Positions 34,003 through 44,795 of a DNA stretch of 64,000 bases are shown piece by piece. Within the stretch, counting starts at the first letter, position 1; every line of letters starts with the position of its first letter. The notes below the pieces were generated by a model. That model saw nothing but the letters and a program-made list of their open reading frames with translations. It did no database searches and was not told the origin of the DNA. Made by a program: the position numbers and the translations under genes. This stretch comes from Diploptera punctata (taxonomy: Eukaryota; Arthropoda; Insecta; Blattodea; Blaberidae): positions 186,001-250,000 of the forward strand of contig JASPKZ010004568.1 of assembly GCA_030220185.1 (NCBI GenBank). Reading direction: 5' to 3'.

Positions 34003-34092
34003 CTCCCAGCGGGATTTGAACCAGGGACGCATGGATTACTGAAATTATATACCACTAAGAGTTCACTGCTCTACCAACTGAGCTCTTACAGC
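34003..34092 (-). repeat. tRNA-like cassette in left arm
   Basis: Minus strand: a perfect tRNA-like D arm (GAGCTCAGTTGGTAGAGC) and a B-box-like GGTTCAAATCCC, separated by about 42 nt, more than the usual anticodon arm plus variable loop. The acceptor ends do not pair. A mirror copy is in the right arm at 35730-35818. Confidence 0.6.
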
Positions 34093-34149
34093 GATTGACT
34101 AAAAACTCGACAAGTCCGCAACCTATTATAGCAGTTTTCATTTTTTTTG

Positions 34150-34455
34150 ATTTTCGGATGATTCTGGCCAGGATTTTTGAAACAAAATATGAAATTATTG
34201 TATTGTCACGGGTTCTCTACACGTATACAAAGTTTCAAGTCGATCCAATGTTTCTAAGTGGGTGAAAATCACGTTGAAATATTCCGTTACATTGATACAA
34301 AAACACTTTTTTTGATTTTCTGATGATTATGGCCAGGATTTTAGAAAATAAATATGAAATTATTGTATTGTCACGGGTCCTCTACAAGTATACAAAGTTT
34401 CAAGACGATCCGATGACTTTAAGTGGGTGAAAATCGCGTTGAAGGATTCCGTTAC
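34150..34455 (-). repeat. ~165-bp tandem units, left arm
   Basis: Nearly two units; the landmark ATTCCGTTACAT recurs at 34282 and 34447 (spacing 165). Each unit holds ATTGTATTGTCACGGGT and ACAAAGTTTCAAGxCGATCC. Confidence 0.9.
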
Positions 34456-34505
34456 ATAGATAGATAGATACAGGTCAAGCTAATATAAAGCGTGTAATAA
34501 ATGCA

Positions 34506-34620
34506 CGTAGTAATCCGTGAATTTATGTAGAGAAGTTGGAAATCAAGAATAGCATTTGTTAGGACTATTTAACGAGTAAAATTAAGGTGTTTACTCACAA
34601 ATCATTATTTAAATATAGTT
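34506..34620 (+). repeat. G repeat, copy 2, part 1
   Basis: GTGAATTTATGTAGAGAAGT to TTATTTAAATATAGTT matches the front half of a G repeat, downstream of the hairpin's first arm. It is cut at 34620 by an inserted arm fragment. Confidence 0.8.
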
Positions 34621-34930
34621 ATTACACGCTTTATATTAGCTTGACCTGTATCTATCTATCTATCTATGTAACGGAATCTTTCAACGCGATGTTCACCCAC
34701 TTAAAATCATCGGATCGACTTGAAACTTTGTATTCTTGTAGATGACCGTGACAATACAATAATTTCATATTTATTTTCTAAAGTCCTGGCCATAATCATC
34801 AGAAAATCAAAAAAAGTGTTATTGTATAAATGTAACGGAATCTTTCAACGCGATTTTCACCCACTTAGAAACATTGGATCGACTTGAAACTTTGTATACT
34901 TGTAGAGGGCCCGTGACAATACAATAATTT
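34619..34930 (+). repeat. Extra arm fragment inserted in G repeat
   Basis: About 310 bp starting TTATTACACGCTTTATATTA, the same end motif as both main arms, followed by (TATC)n and nearly two 165-bp units. It splits the G repeat exactly between ATAGTTA and TTTTAAAATATT, which are contiguous in the other G copies. Confidence 0.85.
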
Positions 34931-34995
34931 CATATTTATTTTAAAATATTTATATATTTAATGTAAATGGCGATGTTTGAAAACAAATGAGAAAA
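34931..34995 (+). repeat. G repeat, copy 2, part 2
   Basis: TTTTAAAATATTTATATATT followed by GGCGATGTTTGAAAACAAAT continues part 1 and is interrupted again by the right arm. Confidence 0.8.
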
Positions 34996-35200
34996 GTTTT
35001 AATTATTAGTAATTAATTAATTAGTTAAGTGAAAAAAATAATCATTTGAATATTTTAAAATAATAAATGCTTATATTATTATAAATAATATATTACTAAT
35101 TACTTTCTTCTGATTAATTGGTTTTAATCCATCACATTATATGGTTTATATTATTACACGCTTTATATTAGCTTGACCTGTATCTATCTATCTATCTATG

Positions 35201-35700
35201 TAACGGAATCTTTCAACGCGATTTTCACTCACTTAAAATCATCGGATCGACTTGAAACTTTGTATACTTGTAGAGGACCCGTGACAATACAATAATTTCA
35301 TATTTATTTTCTAAAATCCTGGCCATAATAATCAGAAAATAAAAAAAAACGTGTTTTGTATCAATGTAACGGAATCTTTCAACGCGATTTTCACCCACTT
35401 AGAAACATTGGATTGACTTGAAACTTTGTATACTTGTAGAGGACCCGTGACAATACAATAATTTCATATTTATTTTCTAAAATCCTGGCCATAATCATCA
35501 GAAAATCAAAAAAAGTGTTTTTGTATCAATGTAACGGAATCTTTCAACGCGATTTTCACCCACTTAGAAACATTGGATCGACTTGAAACTTTGTATACGT
35601 GTAGAGGACCCGTGACAATACAATAATTTAATATTTTGTTTCAAAAATCCTGGCCAGAATCATCCGAAAATCAAAAAAATGAAAACTGGTATAATAGGTT
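35201..35700 (+). repeat. ~165-bp tandem units, right arm
   Basis: Three units: TAACGGAATCTTTCAACGCG starts at 35201, 35367 and 35532. Identity between units is high. The left arm has one unit fewer. Confidence 0.92.
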
Positions 35701-35729
35701 GCGGACTTGTCGAGTTTTTAGTCAATCGT

Positions 35730-35818
35730 TGTAAGAGCTCAGTTGGTAGAGAAGTGAACTCTTAGTGGTATATAATTTCAGTAATCCATACGTCGCTGGT
35801 TCAAATCCGGCTGGGAGG
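35730..35818 (+). repeat. tRNA-like cassette in right arm
   Basis: Mirror of 34003-34092 with a few changes (GTAGAGAAGTG for GTAGAGCAGTG; GGTTCAAATCCGG). The changes weaken the D stem, so at least this copy would not fold as a normal tRNA. Confidence 0.6.
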
Positions 35819-35928
35819 GTTTTTTTTATAGAAGAGTATTACTTTTAGCTCATACTACAATAGTATCGAATTTAAAGATATTTACATTTTTATCTTATTC
35901 TGTAAAATATTAAAACTAAAAATAAAAA

Positions 35929-36396
35929 ATAAATAATAGTTTTAAAAAACTAAAAGAACACGCTTTATTAGAAAACTAAAAAATGAAAAATAATTTTAAT
36001 TTCCAATACGCTTGGGATAAAATAAAGTGGTCAACAAAAAAATCATCTCCAACACATATAGAATAAAATTAGAGTTATCAACAAAAAGAAAATAATTTTA
36101 CCATCAAAAGCGTGGGGTGATTTTTATGATTTTTACATTTTCTTCTTAGAGAGCTTACTTTTACCAATATCTGTTTATTATCAAATATATTAATTGATAT
36201 AGAGCACCCCACGCTTTTGATGGTAAAATTATTTTCTTTTTGTTGATAACTCTAATTTTATTCTATATGTGTTGGAGATGATTTTTTTGTTGACCACTTT
36301 ATTTTATCCCAAGCGTATTGGAAATTAAAATTATTTTTCATTTTTTAGTTTTCTAATAAAGCGTGTTATTTTAGTTTTTTAAAACTATTATTTATT
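35929..36396. repeat. Outer palindromic module, right
   Basis: Arms 35929-36119 and 36205-36396 around an 85-bp spacer. Sequence nearly identical to the left module in inverse orientation, including the spacer. Confidence 0.95.
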
Positions 36397-36494
36397 TTAT
36401 GTATATCATTCTCCATTGCATTAATTCTTTTGTTAGAATAAATTGTACTCCCAATAAATTCTTTTTTTTTATTTGCTTGTGTGATAATTTATGT

Positions 36495-36650
36495 AAAAAT
36501 AAAACTGGCCCTTAATTTAAATGTATATATTCTATTTGTATTATACATGTAACTGAACTGCACCCGAGCACAAGCATTTGCTCATTCGGGTGTCAATACT
36601 GTGTATAACATTTATTTTGTAAGTAAAATTTATTCTTATTCTTATTTGAT
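36495..36650 (+). other. LINE-type 3' UTR remnant with stem-loop
   Basis: Holds a hairpin at 36561-36592 (CACCCGA/TCGGGTG outer stem, GAGCA/TGCTC inner stem) and ends in AAAATTTATTCTTATTCTTA, resembling the 3' terminus of a non-LTR element with a short repeat tail. No coding part is attached. Assignment is tentative. Confidence 0.4.
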
Positions 36651-37110
36651 TAGTTCATCGCTGTAACTAGATCATATTATTTATTGCCAAGTAGGATCGC
36701 AATAATGTTAAAATGCACCCTAGTGAAGAAAAAAATGAAACACATCAAACTGTATATTATAACTTACAACCAACATTATAGGTTATTAATTATTTTTTAG
36801 GAAGCAACTCCGTAAAACCATTATTTAAAAACTCAATTATATTGAACACACACTTATCAAATGTGTAGGTCGAAGGAATTTGTTCAGTATTTGCTATATT
36901 CAACGCATTTGTTCGAGAGTCTTTCACTGCAAAATAATGTTCTGGCCTGTTCAGAATATTAAAAAAGGGGAGCTTTCTTTAATATGATAATAATAAGTAG
37001 ATAAAATATCGAGGTAAATCACGACTGTGATTGGTTGTGAAACAGAATTCATTGAAACGTGATTGGTCATTGACTCCCATTTGGGCCATAAGTTATATAG
37101 TCTAGTAAAT
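36651..37110 (+). repeat. G repeat, copy 2, part 3
   Basis: Resumes the G repeat after the right arm: TATTATTTATTGCCAAGTAG, GGATCGCAATAATG, then ATTGG-containing GTGATTGGTTGTG and GTGATTGGTCATTGACTCCC, ending ATAAGTTATATAGTC. Confidence 0.85.
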
Positions 37111-37419
37111 TATATTTATTTTTTATATATCAACAATGAAAGATTTAGATTTTTTACTTAAAGTTATATTTAGGTATGAAGAGAATTTTAAAATACAAAA
37201 TTGTTAACTTTAATTTTAACTAATCAGGAGACATAAAATCGTGCTTTACCAGAAGTATAAACAATTTTAGTTTAGCATTATTTGGAAAAAGATTTGTACT
37301 TATACATTTAGTTTAGTTTATTTCTTCTTCAAATGACTTCTGAGAGCAAAACGTAAATCTATGCTCAATACCACGCGTCTTTCATATTGGAGACAAAAGA
37401 AATCATAGATAGATCATCG
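37111..37419. other. No gene recognised
   Basis: AT-rich spacer between a G repeat and a LINE relic. Confidence 0.5.
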
Positions 37420-38560
37420 GGTTGATTAATGTCTTTGACATCGTCCGATTCCTAATAGCCAATTTTGTCGGTCCATCCAATCTCCTGGTTGTAGATGTTT
37501 CCCCTTCATATATAAACATATTCCCTGACTCCAGGAGGTTTCAGGTCTTCCTCTGTTTCATCTTCCCTCAGGTTTCCATTCCAAAACAGATTTTGGTAGT
37601 CGATCCTCTTCCATTCGCTGGACATGTCCGTACCATCTTAATTGCTGAGTTTTAATACAATCTAGAATAGTGTCTTCAATCTTCATTTTCTCCCTTATAA
37701 CTGAGTTCCTAATTTTTTCTCTTCTTGAAATTCTTGCGGCCCTTCGTATAAAATCCATTTCCGTTGCCAAAAGGTACTTATTTGTTTTTGTTGTTAATGG
37801 CCAAAGTTCTGCTCCATAAGTAATGATGCTTTTAACAATTGTATGATATATATTCGTTTTACTTTTATTGCTTATATTTTTATCCCACAATATTCCATTG
37901 AGGCAAGCAATTGCAAATTTTCCTTTATTATTTCTATTTCTTATTTCCTCTTCATAACTCCTATTTTTATTAATTTTAATTCCTAAATACTTATGTGATA
38001 TCACTACAAGGTTTTATTGTTTCTCCAGTCTCCAAAATTAAATTTTGTTCTGGTTCACCAATTGATAAATAATTTTTTTTTTCATTTTTAAATTTAAACT
38101 CCATTTTTCATATCCTTCTATTACTTTTCTAGTCATATATTCTAAATCTTCATAATCTTGTGCAATTAACAATTGATCATCTGCAAAATGTAAGTTATAT
38201 AAAGTTTTGTTGTTTGAAATAGGAATTCCCAAGCTTGAACATTTTCCCCTTCCAATTCTTTAATATTTCATGTAGCCTACATATATTTTAAACAGAATCG
38301 GTGATAGACAACAACCTTGACGAAGACCTTTATTTATCGTAAAACCATGTGACAATTTTAATTTTAGACATGCAATTGTCATATAAATTTTGTATAGCTT
38401 TAATTATTATAGTTTTAATTCCCATACGTCTTAAAACAATCCATAGTTTCTCTATAGGGACATTGTCGTAATCATACTTCCATAATAAGAAGGGAATGGA
38501 TGAAAATTGTTTAAAAATCACATTTTTGTTTTTGCAGGAAAACATATTATGTACCTTTCT
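37420..38560 (-). pseudogene. RTE-like LINE RT relic (family 2)
   Basis: Minus strand, from right: N-terminal RT blocks at 38545-38330 (VPIEKLWIVLRRMGI, AIQNLYDNCMS), then the catalytic box LHFADDQLLIAQDYEDLEYM at about 38190. The region after the box follows (SHKYLGIKINKNRSYEEEIR, from 38004), then IVKSIITYGAELWPLTTKTN, GHVQRMEEDRLPKSVLEW and PEGR to about 37558. The F-A-D-D residues are intact, but frames are separated by stops near 38030 and 38300. No endonuclease. The 29190-29735 relic is the same family. Confidence 0.85.
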
Positions 38561-38999
38561 TTACATATTGCCAAAGAACCTATGATTCTTATAATATAGT
38601 ATAATGACGTCGTAGTTAAATGGCTGCGCTAATTTAAATCCCCAATTAGCTACAATGAAAATGTTGCAGTTTGTGGGTATTGCCTTCCTGGTCTGTCAAG
38701 TTTTGTAGTTCCTTCATTCTAAATTCTCCTACTACCTGATCAGTTTTTATAGTATATTTTCAAACGACTATCTTAACATACATGAAAACTTTGAAATGTT
38801 TATCATATTTCTATATAAAGCGCATTTTGTTATGTTATCCTAGAATTTTTACTATGTGGATCAGATATTTGTACAGGATATTCTTGACACTCTAATTAAA
38901 GAAATGAGGTGGACATAAGTTTTATATAATAATAATTTATCTAAATAAAAAAATAATATGATCTATACAAAAAAATGAAGAAAGGAACTGAAAATTTTC
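38561..38999. other. No gene recognised
   Basis: A faint resemblance to the reversed LINE family 1 3' end near 38615-38640 (AAATGGCTGCGCTAATTTAA) is too weak to call. Confidence 0.4.
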
Positions 39000-39230
39000 A
39001 AACTTACAGACCGAATTATTAAATATAGGAGCGACTGGAATGAAGATATTGATAGAATGTCAGGAGGAAGATTTCCAAAATTATTGCTAAATTATAAACC
39101 GCACGGAAGGAGAAATGTTGGACACCCACACAGAAGATGGTCTGAACAATATTAACAATTCTAGCTTTCTTGAAGCCGGAACGAGCCAACAGGCTTAATC
39201 CTTGTATGATGATGATGATGATGTTGATAA
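39000..39230 (+). pseudogene. RTE-like LINE C-terminal relic and 3' end (family 3)
   Basis: Plus-strand reading gives a YRSDWNEDIDRM block, FPKLLLNYKPHGRRNVG and a RRWSEQY end followed by a stop at about 39154. This matches the W..H..RM...RIPK..L.Y.P.G.R..GRP pattern. The 3' UTR has GAAGCCGGAACGAGCCAACA and a (GAT)n tail. Only the last ~50 codons survive. Confidence 0.7.
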
Positions 39231-41090
39231 ATTTAAAAAAAATAATGACGAGTACATCAATTTTTAGATATCTCCTAGAAAAATAATAAAACTTTTGAAT
39301 TCAATAAGTTTTTATATACGTCTTATTGAATAAAAATAAATATTTTTAAAAATTATTTGACCTTACAAATAACAATGAAGTAGATTTTTAAAAAGCGCCT
39401 CTCGTAAAATTTAAAATCTGATTATTTTAAAATATATTACCGCTACAGCAATAAAACTTAGATTGGACGGTATTATGCATCAAAGCAACTAAGCGCCATT
39501 AAAAAATTAGATTTTGATATCATCTGTTGCACTGGCTCATGAAGTAAGTGTATGCACACTTCTAGCGCCAAATCTTTAATTGTGGCTTTATTATTAAAAT
39601 AATGTAAACGCCATCAGTCCTATCAGAGATTTTGAGTTTTGCAACAAACGGTTATGAAACTAGATCTTCATAAATACTAATCTAAGTTTTGAATCAAGCA
39701 GCTTAGCGCCAAATGTTTCCGCTCCTATATAGTTGATGCATAACTGAGTATTGTTGGTTTGACGCCACAATAAATGTTTGAAGATTGTCAAGTCAGTGTG
39801 TTTTTTAATGTTATAATGACATCTGAGTTCAGGAAATATTATATATGGTTTATAAGAACTGCACTGAAACTAGAAAAGCATCTTCAGTCTCACTGCATTT
39901 ATGTTACAGTTTTATTTATTATGTGTAATGTTATTTTTGTACATGAAGTCCATATACTCTCATTTTATAAACATAAAGATACAAAAATCAGGCGCTTTAT
40001 CAGTTAGTAAAATTCGTTCTCCTACTTTTTTCTGAAATGAAAAGTGTATTTTTCTAAATTTGTTCTATGATAATTTGAATATGTATATATAAACTTTGAA
40101 TGGGAATAATTCATATTTAAAAATTAGATACATTATTTGTATTATTTACTGTTTTTCCACTTGTTTTAATTATTGTTTACAGTTACATCAGCACATTATT
40201 AGTCATGTATATGACTTTTAAAAACGTATTGTAGTTCAAAATAGAAATGTAGTGTGCAGTTTCATGGATGTCGATCGATTTTTTTGTTCTATTGAATAAA
40301 ATGTAATTTCACAAAATGTTTACAGCATACCTTCTTTTTAAATATACTGTAATTATATGAATAAATTGTATTTGTAAAAAAACAAATTATTCATTTAACA
40401 CGCACATTTCATAATGTAATACATAAATGAAATATTACAAAACAATACAATATATAAACACATATCAACAATAAGTTTATTGTGCAAACAAATACTCCTA
40501 ATACTAAGATACAATATTTTACATCAACAGTGCATATGAATTATCTCGACTCTTGGCTGATTGATACATAATGAAATATCCCATACTAATATGCATCAAC
40601 ATTGTGAACGCCCTCTTGCGACTCTCAACTGATTGATGCAGAACGATTATAGCATTATTCTCATTACGTCTAAGTGCAGTATTGAAATATTGGCCGTTAC
40701 TATAAACATAAATTGTTTACTCATACAGTAGAGAATCGGTATATATAATATTATCATATAAGTGATAAACAAGTAAAAAAGAATCAAATAGCTCTTCCTA
40801 GAGTATAAAATGAACGCCGTCCATTTATACCAACATGGAAATACATATCAAAAATGAAGTTTCTATCTATAAAATTGTGGAAAATATGCATTTGACCCAT
40901 TGCTCCCCTTAATTGATAAACTGTTAAGCATTGGTTTGTTGGATTTATTTATTTATTGTGAAATGAAGAAGTATGTGAGGAAGTAGTAGAAAAAATCCAT
41001 CATTATTCAGATCTCCAAACAGCAAGCAGAATAAACTCAAATATATATTTTATTTAAAATACACGTAGTGCAGAAATTACAAAACAGTAA
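39231..41090. other. No gene recognised
   Basis: AT-rich DNA. The motif TAGCGCCA occurs near 39560 and 39706, and AAGCGCCA near 39490, hinting at an unidentified short repeat at 39480-39730. Nothing coding. Confidence 0.4.
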
Positions 41091-41390
41091 AACAGTAATC
41101 ATTAAAAGTCTTAGGAGGTCCTTGGTTTAGTAGGAGATTAAGCTTACCAGCATTCTATAGAAGAACCACCAATTATCTGAAGAATTATCAACCCTCCGTG
41201 ATGGCCGCCTTTACTTCCAGAACAAATGTCTGGTAACTTTCCGTAATAGGTTGATTTCCGATTACGTTGTGGAATAATTATTTTTATTAACTCAGAATTA
41301 TTCTCCTTTATCTCATGTTTTGAGCCTTCTTTCATAGAAGACTTTCCTGGGGCCAAAGTGCCGCCAGATTATTTAGACCAGTTATAAAAC
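41091..41390 (-). repeat. Unknown interspersed repeat, copy 1
   Basis: Shares ordered blocks with 53040-53260: TAGTAGGAGxTTAAGxxT, ATGGCCGCCTTTAC/AGGGCCGCCTTTACC, TGTCTGGT and GGCCAxAGTGC. Diverged, with gaps. No class recognised. Confidence 0.55.
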
Positions 41391-41463
41391 TCTAACCTAA
41401 TCGGGACTTGAAACCCTGACATTCCGGATAGTAGCGTACTGCTCTTTAACATTAATATAAGTG

Positions 41464-41500
<37 letters not shown>

Positions 41501-42159
41501 TTATTTCCATAAATTGAAACGACAATAATCTTTATTACGATTCCCGATGATTATTTTTTTATGTTCGTTGGTCTCATTTTAGTTAGGTATGTTTGTAGAA
41601 AGATTTTACTATGTATGACGTGAGCCTATTATTATATTTTAACATTATAAGTGCCCTGGAAGTGGTTACTCCGCAAAAAAATAAAATAAAAAATTACCTC
41701 GTATTTATATATTTTTTGAAACAGTAATCGAAATATTATACCTGCAGATACGTTTCCAATTAAATCCAACAGTTATCGGTAAAATTTAAAAAAAGTAAAA
41801 AACCTAAAATGCTAATTTTTCACTTAATTGACAATATTGTTGTTTAAAAATAACACAAAATTAGCAGGTCCAATCACAGATCTATAACAGATCCAAACGA
41901 TATTTAAAAATGTGTTTAAAATAAATTATACACGACTGCAATTAATATTTCAATAGCCAGAGAAAGACATATCATGGTGCAATAAGGTATCTTAAGCTCC
42001 TTGCAAAATTATGCAAGTATTTTTATTCTTGCGCGTAGGGTAGATAAAGCATTCAATCTATTTGTAAGAAGTATTTTTAAAATTATATATACTATTTTAA
42101 TATGGATGGCAGTGTGTTATCTCCTCCAATTATCTATTTTTTTCTAATGCCACCAGGTT
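41391..42159. other. No gene; (TA)n tract
   Basis: A (TA)n tract lies at 41468-41494. Near 41399-41450 the minus strand has a weak tRNA-like B box (GGTTTCAAGTCCCG). Confidence 0.45.
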
Positions 42160-42415
42160 GTCTTTTATGACACTTCTGACATTCTCCCCTGGCATTGGCA
42201 GAATTGTAATACATTCCTTACTGGGGCACCTGGAAGGCGGAGTTACGTTACCCCGATGGTATGATGGGTGATAAATGATTATGAAGCGCCAGGAGAGTTC
42301 TTAACCTAAATTCCAGAACATGAGCAACCACTTCCTATAGTTTGACCGGGAATCGAACCCGGGACCTCATGAACAGTAGTCAGGAATGCTGACCACTAGC
42401 CCATGAGACTGGTCG
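42160..42415 (-). mobile_element. SINE-4 copy (tRNA-derived)
   Basis: Minus strand: the head at 42342-42415 has GGGCTAGTGGTCAGCATTCC and a perfect B box (CGGGTTCGATTCCCGG), Asp/Glu/Gly-type tRNA-like. The body includes GAACTCTCCTGGCGCTTCAT. A related TCTCCTGGCGCACCAC block occurs in the tail of the SINE-1 copy at 43789, so the two families may share a 3' part. Confidence 0.65.
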
Positions 42416-43788
42416 TCTCTCAAAAAATATATTCGCTAGGAAAACACTAGTTACGCATTTGAAATAAGGATACCAGATTTAGTAAAATTTCGCTTATTTT
42501 ATTTTCTTAGATTTTTTGTTATTGACGGTGTAATTGGAATGTGTGGTATCAGTAGGAGGTGGCAAAATTAAATTTACATACCAGTTTATTTCAATCTGTC
42601 GGATGGAGTGAAAAAAGCTAATTAATATATCGTAATTTTACTGGTACTGCGTATTTAATTTCTATATTGTGACAGATTTATAAGTTATTTATATATTTGT
42701 TTCCTACATTTATTAAAATTATTAGTCCTAATTTAAATTAATGTAATTCACAATATATATATGGCTAATTTGAAGGTTAAAAACTCTTAATGTTTATTTT
42801 GTGTTATCTAAGGTTACAATATCAATATATTAATATATGCATATCAAATAATGATAATTGGTTTTCTTACTTTCTGTAGTGCTTACTTCAGAAAAATAAA
42901 TTCACGTCGCATAAACATGGATCCTCTGCATATAGTTTTACACATAAAAATGTCATGAACCTTGATTTTGCTTTCTTATCAGTTTATAAATCTGTATTAG
43001 TTTCATTAATTTATTTAAGATTTTTCTCTTAAAATCGTCCATAAATATTATCTATTTTTTTGTATAATGCTTTCTCAAAATCTATAAATAATGTAATAAG
43101 TCGATACCGCAAAAACAATATTTACGTTTCCTAACAGAACCATTAATGACTGCAGTTTACATTTAGGCTAGAAGTGGTATAGCCTGGGACTTCGCTCTGA
43201 ACGTTACCAATCGTAATTCCGAAGTATAAAAGTTCCCGAAATAATATGTTTGATATAAAATATGTTCAGTAATTCCATACAAAGTAGGGAAAGCGTTTGT
43301 TGAGTTGTATGTATCCTAATCACAATCAATTTACGAGAATTCTAGATCATTCACTTGAAAAATAAGTAACTAAACATGCCAATTTTCTCATAAATGTTGG
43401 GCCAGTGTATCAACGGATTAAATAACAACATTAATCGAGGCCGAAACATTCCATATGTATTTTCAACGGCAATTTTACTAATTTTTATCCCTCTATTCAT
43501 GAATTTACGGAAGTGTTAAAGCAACTACAGAGTCATATGTATCTTTGTTTCAACAATTATAACACAAAAACAAACAGACGTGACAAAGATAATCATCGTG
43601 TAGCAAATTAACAAAGGAAGAACTATCAAAGTGATGAATTAACAGTATTAGAGTACGTAAAAAAAAATGCTCTTTGGTTCCAGCCTATCGTACTGCAGAA
43701 AAACGGCATACCGGGATAATCATTGGATAATGTGCTGCATTGTCATTTTTAAAGGTAAGGTAATTTCCATTTATTATTTTTTTAATGA
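42416..43788. other. No gene recognised
   Basis: AT-rich DNA without a supported feature. Confidence 0.5.
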
Positions 43789-44065
43789 GTCCACCGCTGT
43801 GGTCTCGAGGTAGCGTTCTGGCTTGTCACGCAGCGGGCCCGTGTTCGATCCCCGGTCGGGACAGTTTCCTGGGTGAGGTTTTTATCGGGGGTTTTCCTCA
43901 TCTGTAAGACAAATGTCAGGGAAAGTTAAGGCCCAAACTATCTCCGAAGATGATATGGCCATCGCAATCATCATCATTCTCATTCATCTCAGATTAAGCT
44001 TAGGATTAAGGAGTCTCCTGGCGCACCACTATCATCATCATCACGCATCTTATCATCGGGACAAG
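43789..44065 (+). mobile_element. SINE-1 copy with altered tail
   Basis: A well-preserved head (CCACCGCTGTGGTCTCGAGG, B box GTGTTCGATCCCC) and body (GTTTTCCTCATCTGTAAGAC). After the ATC tract it switches to AGGAGTCTCCTGGCGCACCA rather than the usual CACCGGTGTGG block, suggesting a subfamily or a chimera with SINE-4. Confidence 0.85.
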
Positions 44066-44470
44066 ATAATCCTGCATTCCAGGCGCCCCAACCTGAGAAG
44101 TGGGTTACAATTACGCCAATGTGAAGAGAGAACACCAGAAATGTCCGAAAGGACAATCTGGAGCATTAAAACAATTAAAGGATCTATTAATTTAGAGGCT
44201 TAAATATTTTGGGCAATTCCAATGAGCCGTTTTGCGGGAAAGAAAGTGTGGAATTTTGCGGAATAATAATAAGCAGACCGCCGATTTCCCAATATTTAGA
44301 TAATAGGTTTGGTGAATATGATGTCCCTTCTATGAAGCCTGTCTGCTGGTCTTTTATATAAACTTTTGTACACAGTTTGAGAATTTGTAATATGATTTTA
44401 AATAAGAGCAGATTTGAAGGATAATTTTGGTAATTACACAAACTTTTTATTAACAGGTTAAGTTATTGAT
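44066..44470. other. No gene recognised
   Basis: No supported feature. Reading frames shorter than 100 codons on both strands lack motifs. Confidence 0.45.
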
Positions 44471-44795
44471 TGACCTCGATGGTTTAGTGATTACGTTCTT
44501 TGCCTCTGATATAGCGGGTTGAAATACGGCCGGGGTCAGTGGATTTTTAGAAAGGACAAATACAAGGTAAATAATATTTAATTTTAGGAAGTTATATTTT
44601 GAGGTTATTTTAATTATATTATTTTTGGTCTGGACATCTTACCTCAAGGTAAATATCCTCCGAGACGGATATTAAGCCGCGGGTTTCGAGTATGAAGATT
44701 CGCGGGCAGTAAAAAGACCTCATGCCTAAATTGAGCACCTGAGTAAAATTTAATCGGGCTTTCCTACTCAAGTAGTACCTGAGATGTCTTTGAAT
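44471..44795 (+). mobile_element. SINE-3 copy, older
   Basis: Head TGACCTCGATGGTTTAGTGA with the B-box region GCGGGTTGAAATACGGCCGG, then body GATATTAAGCCGCGGGTTTC and CAGTAAAAAGACCTCATGCC. Shares ordered blocks with 14175-14497 but is more diverged and carries an insertion at about 44560-44630. Confidence 0.55.

Larger units (their letters stand above)
33422..36396. repeat. Giant inverted repeat (~3 kb palindrome) of unknown class
   Basis: Left arm 33422-34500 is repeated inverted as 35151-36396; the right arm is longer by one 165-bp unit. The ~650-bp centre holds pieces of a G repeat and a further partial arm copy. From outside inward each arm has: a self-palindromic module (193-bp arms, 85-bp spacer), a unique ~105-bp piece, a tRNA-like cassette, 165-bp tandem units, and a (GATA)n/(TATC)n tract next to an end motif ACACGCTTTATATTAG. 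No protein-coding frame. The layout of microsatellite next to tandem units recalls Helitron-derived HINE/DINE elements, but I see no diagnostic Helitron end, so the class is open. Confidence 0.93.

Noticed and set aside
35730..35818. Functional intron-containing tRNA gene
   Set aside because: The acceptor ends do not pair, and the sequence is part of a palindromic repeat present on both arms.
33422..36396. CRISPR array or attachment-site system
   Set aside because: The repeats are long, inverted and contiguous, without short regular spacers; the window is eukaryotic in character.
38600..38870. Another LINE family 1 3' end on the minus strand
   Set aside because: Only one ~20-bp block is similar; the rest does not follow in order.
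39774..40007. A 77-codon plus-strand frame
   Set aside because: Composition matches the AT-rich background and no motif is visible.
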